The position numbers and the translations under genes are program-made. Shown in pieces: positions 61,831 through 64,000 of a stretch of 64,000 bases of DNA. The DNA is taken from positions 310,001-374,000 of the forward strand of contig CP119076.1 in the NCBI GenBank assembly GCA_029027985.1, read 5' to 3'. How positions within the stretch are numbered: position 1 is the first letter of the stretch; every line of letters begins with the position of its first letter. The notes below the pieces were generated by a model, which saw only the letters and a list, made by a program, of their open reading frames with translations, was not told where the DNA came from and made no database searches. This DNA comes from Klebsiella aerogenes. GTDB lineage: Bacteria; Pseudomonadota; Gammaproteobacteria; Enterobacterales; Enterobacteriaceae.

Positions 61831-62925
61831 ATGGAGAGGCTTACTGTAACCCTCGGGGAACGTAGTTACCCGATTACCATCGCGGCTGGTTTGTTTAACG
61901 ATCCAGCTTCCTTTCTGCCACTGAAATCAGGCGACCAGGTCATGCTGGTCACCAATGAAACGCTGGCGCCGCTTTATCTTGATACCGTTCGCTCCGTACT
62001 GGAGCAAGCGGGCGTCAACGTCGACAGCGTCATCCTACCCGACGGCGAGCAGTATAAAAGCCTGGCGGTCATGGATACGGTATTTACCGCGCTGTTGCAA
62101 AAACCACACGGCCGCGACACCACATTAGTGGCGCTTGGCGGCGGTGTGGTGGGCGATTTAACCGGTTTTGCCGCAGCGAGCTATCAGCGTGGCGTACGTT
62201 TTATTCAGGTTCCAACCACTCTGCTTTCGCAGGTGGACTCTTCGGTAGGCGGCAAAACGGCCGTAAACCATCCCCTCGGTAAAAACATGATTGGCGCCTT
62301 CTGGCAACCGGTTTCCGTTGTGGTCGATCTGAGTTGTCTCAAGACATTGCCGAAGCGTGAGCTCTCCTCCGGGCTGGCTGAAGTCATTAAGTACGGCATT
62401 ATCCTCGACGCTGAGTTCTTCTCCTGGCTGGAAGACAACATCGATGCGCTGATGGCGCTGGATGAGAAAGCGATGGCGTACTGTATTCGCCGTTGTTGTG
62501 AGCTGAAAGCCGAAGTTGTTGCCGCCGACGAGCGCGAAACCGGGTTACGTGCTTTACTGAATCTTGGGCATACATTTGGTCATGCTATCGAAGCTGAAAT
62601 GGGCTACGGTAACTGGCTACATGGCGAAGCCGTGGCGGCAGGTATGGTCATGGCGGCGCATACGTCCGAACGTTTAGGGCAGTTTAGCGCGCGGGACACG
62701 CAACGTATTATCGCGCTGTTGCTACGTGCAGGGTTGCCGGTACGCGGGCCGCAGGAAATGTCTGCAGAAGCGTATTTGCCCCACATGATGCGTGATAAAA
62801 AGGTACTGGCAGGCGAGATGCGCCTGGTATTGCCGCTCGCTATAGGAAAAAGCGAGGTTCGCGGCGGAGTGTCGCACGATGTAGTTCTTGGCGCGATTGC
62901 TGATACTCAGCAGGCGCAACAATAA
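61831..62925 (+). CDS. aroB: AroB, 3-dehydroquinate synthase
   Basis: NAD- and metal-dependent cyclisation of DAHP to 3-dehydroquinate. 364 residues (E. coli 362). The glycine-rich [16 protein letters not shown], the [16 protein letters not shown] stretch and the zinc-binding [11 protein letters not shown] are intact. It starts 54 bp after aroK and is followed 84 bp later by damX, as in E. coli. Confidence 0.97.
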   Translation: MERLTVTLGERSYPITIAAGLFNDPASFLPLKSGDQVMLVTNETLAPLYLDTVRSVLEQAGVNVDSVILPDGEQYKSLAVMDTVFTALLQKPHGRDTTLVALGGGVVGDLTGFAAASYQRGVRFIQVPTTLLSQVDSSVGGKTAVNHPLGKNMIGAFWQPVSVVVDLSCLKTLPKRELSSGLAEVIKYGIILDAEFFSWLEDNIDALMALDEKAMAYCIRRCCELKAEVVAADERETGLRALLNLGHTFGHAIEAEMGYGNWLHGEAVAAGMVMAAHTSERLGQFSARDTQRIIALLLRAGLPVRGPQEMSAEAYLPHMMRDKKVLAGEMRLVLPLAIGKSEVRGGVSHDVVLGAIADTQQAQQ

Positions 62926-63009
62926 GAAGGTCTAGCCGCGTCCGCGCGGCGTTATCATTTCGGGTGACATGCGATAATCGTGAGCATAAGCCTTTTAGTG
63001 GGGTGTTAA

Positions 63010-64000
63010 ATGGATGATTTAAAACCAGAAGACGATATGAAAGCCGATCGCAACGATCGTCGCGCTGGTCGTTCCCGTCAGTCTTCCGAGCGTGATGCCG
63101 ATCCGCAGATCAATTTTGACGATCTCGATCTTGAGGCCGATGAAGGCCGTCCGACGCGCGCGAATAAAGCCCGTCGTGAACGCGATGAAGAAGAAGAGTA
63201 TGAAGAGGACTTCGAGTCCGAAGAAGAGGCAGAAGAAGAGCAGCAGGTTGAACGCCGTCCGCGTAAGCGTAAAAAGGCCCCGGCTAAGCCGGCTTCCCGC
63301 CAGTATGTGATGATGGGCGTTGGGGTCCTGGTACTCCTGCTGCTGATCGTTGGCGTGGGTTCGGCGCTGAAATCGCCATCTTCTTCTTCCAATGAATCCG
63401 CTTCTGGTGAGAAGAGCGTTAACCTGTCCGGCGACCAAAGCATGACGGCTGACCAGAACACTAACGCCGCGCAGCCGGTTGATCAGACTGCAGGCAATAC
63501 TAATCCGCCACAGCAGCAGGATGTTTCTCTGCCGCCGATCGCCTCTAACCCGACTCAGGGGCAGCCTGCCACCGAGCCGCAGGGCCAGCAGCGCGTGGAA
63601 GTTCAGGGCGATCTGAACAATGCGCTGACCCAACAGCAGGGGCAGATGGATAGCGCGGTGGCTTCCACTTTACCGACCGAGCCTGCAACCGTTGCGCCGG
63701 TACGTAATGGCGCCGCTCCGCGTCAAAGCGCCGAGCGTCAGACTGCCGCGACGCCGCGTCCTGCCGAGCGCAAACAGGTCATCATTGAGCCGAAACCGCA
63801 GAGCAAACCGCAGGCTACCGCCAAAGCACCGGTTGAAACCAAGCCTAAGCATGTAGAAAACGCGCCTGCAGCGACCGCTAGCAAGCCTGTCGCGACTGCG
63901 CAGACTAAACCTGCGGCAACGACCGCACCGGCAACGACTGCGCCGAGTGCAGCGGCAACTGTCCCGGCGGCGACCACCGCGCCTACAGCGACTGCAGCGG
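63010..64000 (+). CDS. damX: DamX, SPOR-domain cell-division protein (5' part)
   Basis: Starts at ATG 63010 ([16 protein letters not shown]) and runs off the window; 330 residues are present. A charged, acidic N-terminal region (about 1-100, with a basic [11 protein letters not shown] patch before the membrane) is followed by a single membrane helix near 103-125 ([18 protein letters not shown]) and a low-complexity Ala/Thr/Pro-rich periplasmic linker. The SPOR domain that targets the septum lies beyond the end. Downstream of aroB as in E. coli. Confidence 0.95.
   Translation, partial: MDDLKPEDDMKADRNDRRAGRSRQSSERDADPQINFDDLDLEADEGRPTRANKARRERDEEEEYEEDFESEEEAEEEQQVERRPRKRKKAPAKPASRQYVMMGVGVLVLLLLIVGVGSALKSPSSSSNESASGEKSVNLSGDQSMTADQNTNAAQPVDQTAGNTNPPQQQDVSLPPIASNPTQGQPATEPQGQQRVEVQGDLNNALTQQQGQMDSAVASTLPTEPATVAPVRNGAAPRQSAERQTAATPRPAERKQVIIEPKPQSKPQATAKAPVETKPKHVENAPAATASKPVATAQTKPAATTAPATTAPSAAATVPAATTAPTATAA

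Overview
This window is a piece of a high-GC enterobacterial chromosome. Almost every protein is close to full length to its Escherichia coli counterpart, and gene order follows the E. coli yhhW-to-damX interval (here read in the reverse of the usual E. coli orientation). The GC-rich REP-type repeat arrays and the extra carbohydrate genes fit the Klebsiella/Raoultella/Enterobacter side of the family, but I cannot fix the genus from sequence alone. No rRNA, tRNA, insertion sequence, prophage or CRISPR array was seen.

Layout. 1-3.7 kb: end of yhhW, then the gluconate genes gntR-gntK-gntU. 4.1-14.9 kb: asd, then the glycogen operon glgBXCAP with overlapping or closely spaced genes. 14.9-15.8 kb: a tandem array of 85-bp repeats. 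15.8-19.5 kb: glpD facing away from glpEGR. 19.5-27.4 kb: maltose regulator malT, divergent from malPQ. 27.5-31.3 kb: gntT, nfuA, gntX and bioH. 31.4-35 kb: a small secreted DUF1471-type protein, a 67-bp repeat array, then the ferrous iron operon feoABC (minus strand). 35.4-38.3 kb: yhgF and greB. 38.3-45.5 kb: an inserted sugar-acid catabolic cassette. 45.7-49.5 kb: ompR-envZ and pckA. 49.8-54 kb: hslO, hslR, yrfG, igaA. 54.3-64 kb: nudE, mrcA, hofMNOPQ, aroK, aroB and the start of damX.

The part that departs most from the E. coli plan is the 7-kb cassette placed between greB and ompR, which are direct divergent neighbours in E. coli. It encodes a FadR-type regulator on one strand and, divergently, seven tightly packed genes: a keto-deoxy-sugar-acid dehydrogenase, a fumarylacetoacetate-hydrolase-type enzyme, an L-fuconate dehydratase with all expected catalytic residues, a lactonase, a sugar dehydrogenase, a mutarotase and a FucP-like permease. 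Together they would take a free sugar such as L-fucose to pyruvate and lactate without phosphorylation, a route known from Xanthomonas and Burkholderia and distinct from the usual enterobacterial fucIKA path. Inverted repeats in the divergent promoter region are good operator candidates.

Compared with E. coli K-12, the rtcRBA locus (glpR-malT interval), yhgN (gntU-asd interval) and rpnA/yhgA (bioH-feoC interval) are missing from their usual places. The two repeat arrays share an 85-bp two-hairpin unit plan; the 67-bp form looks like that unit after an 18-bp internal loss followed by expansion.
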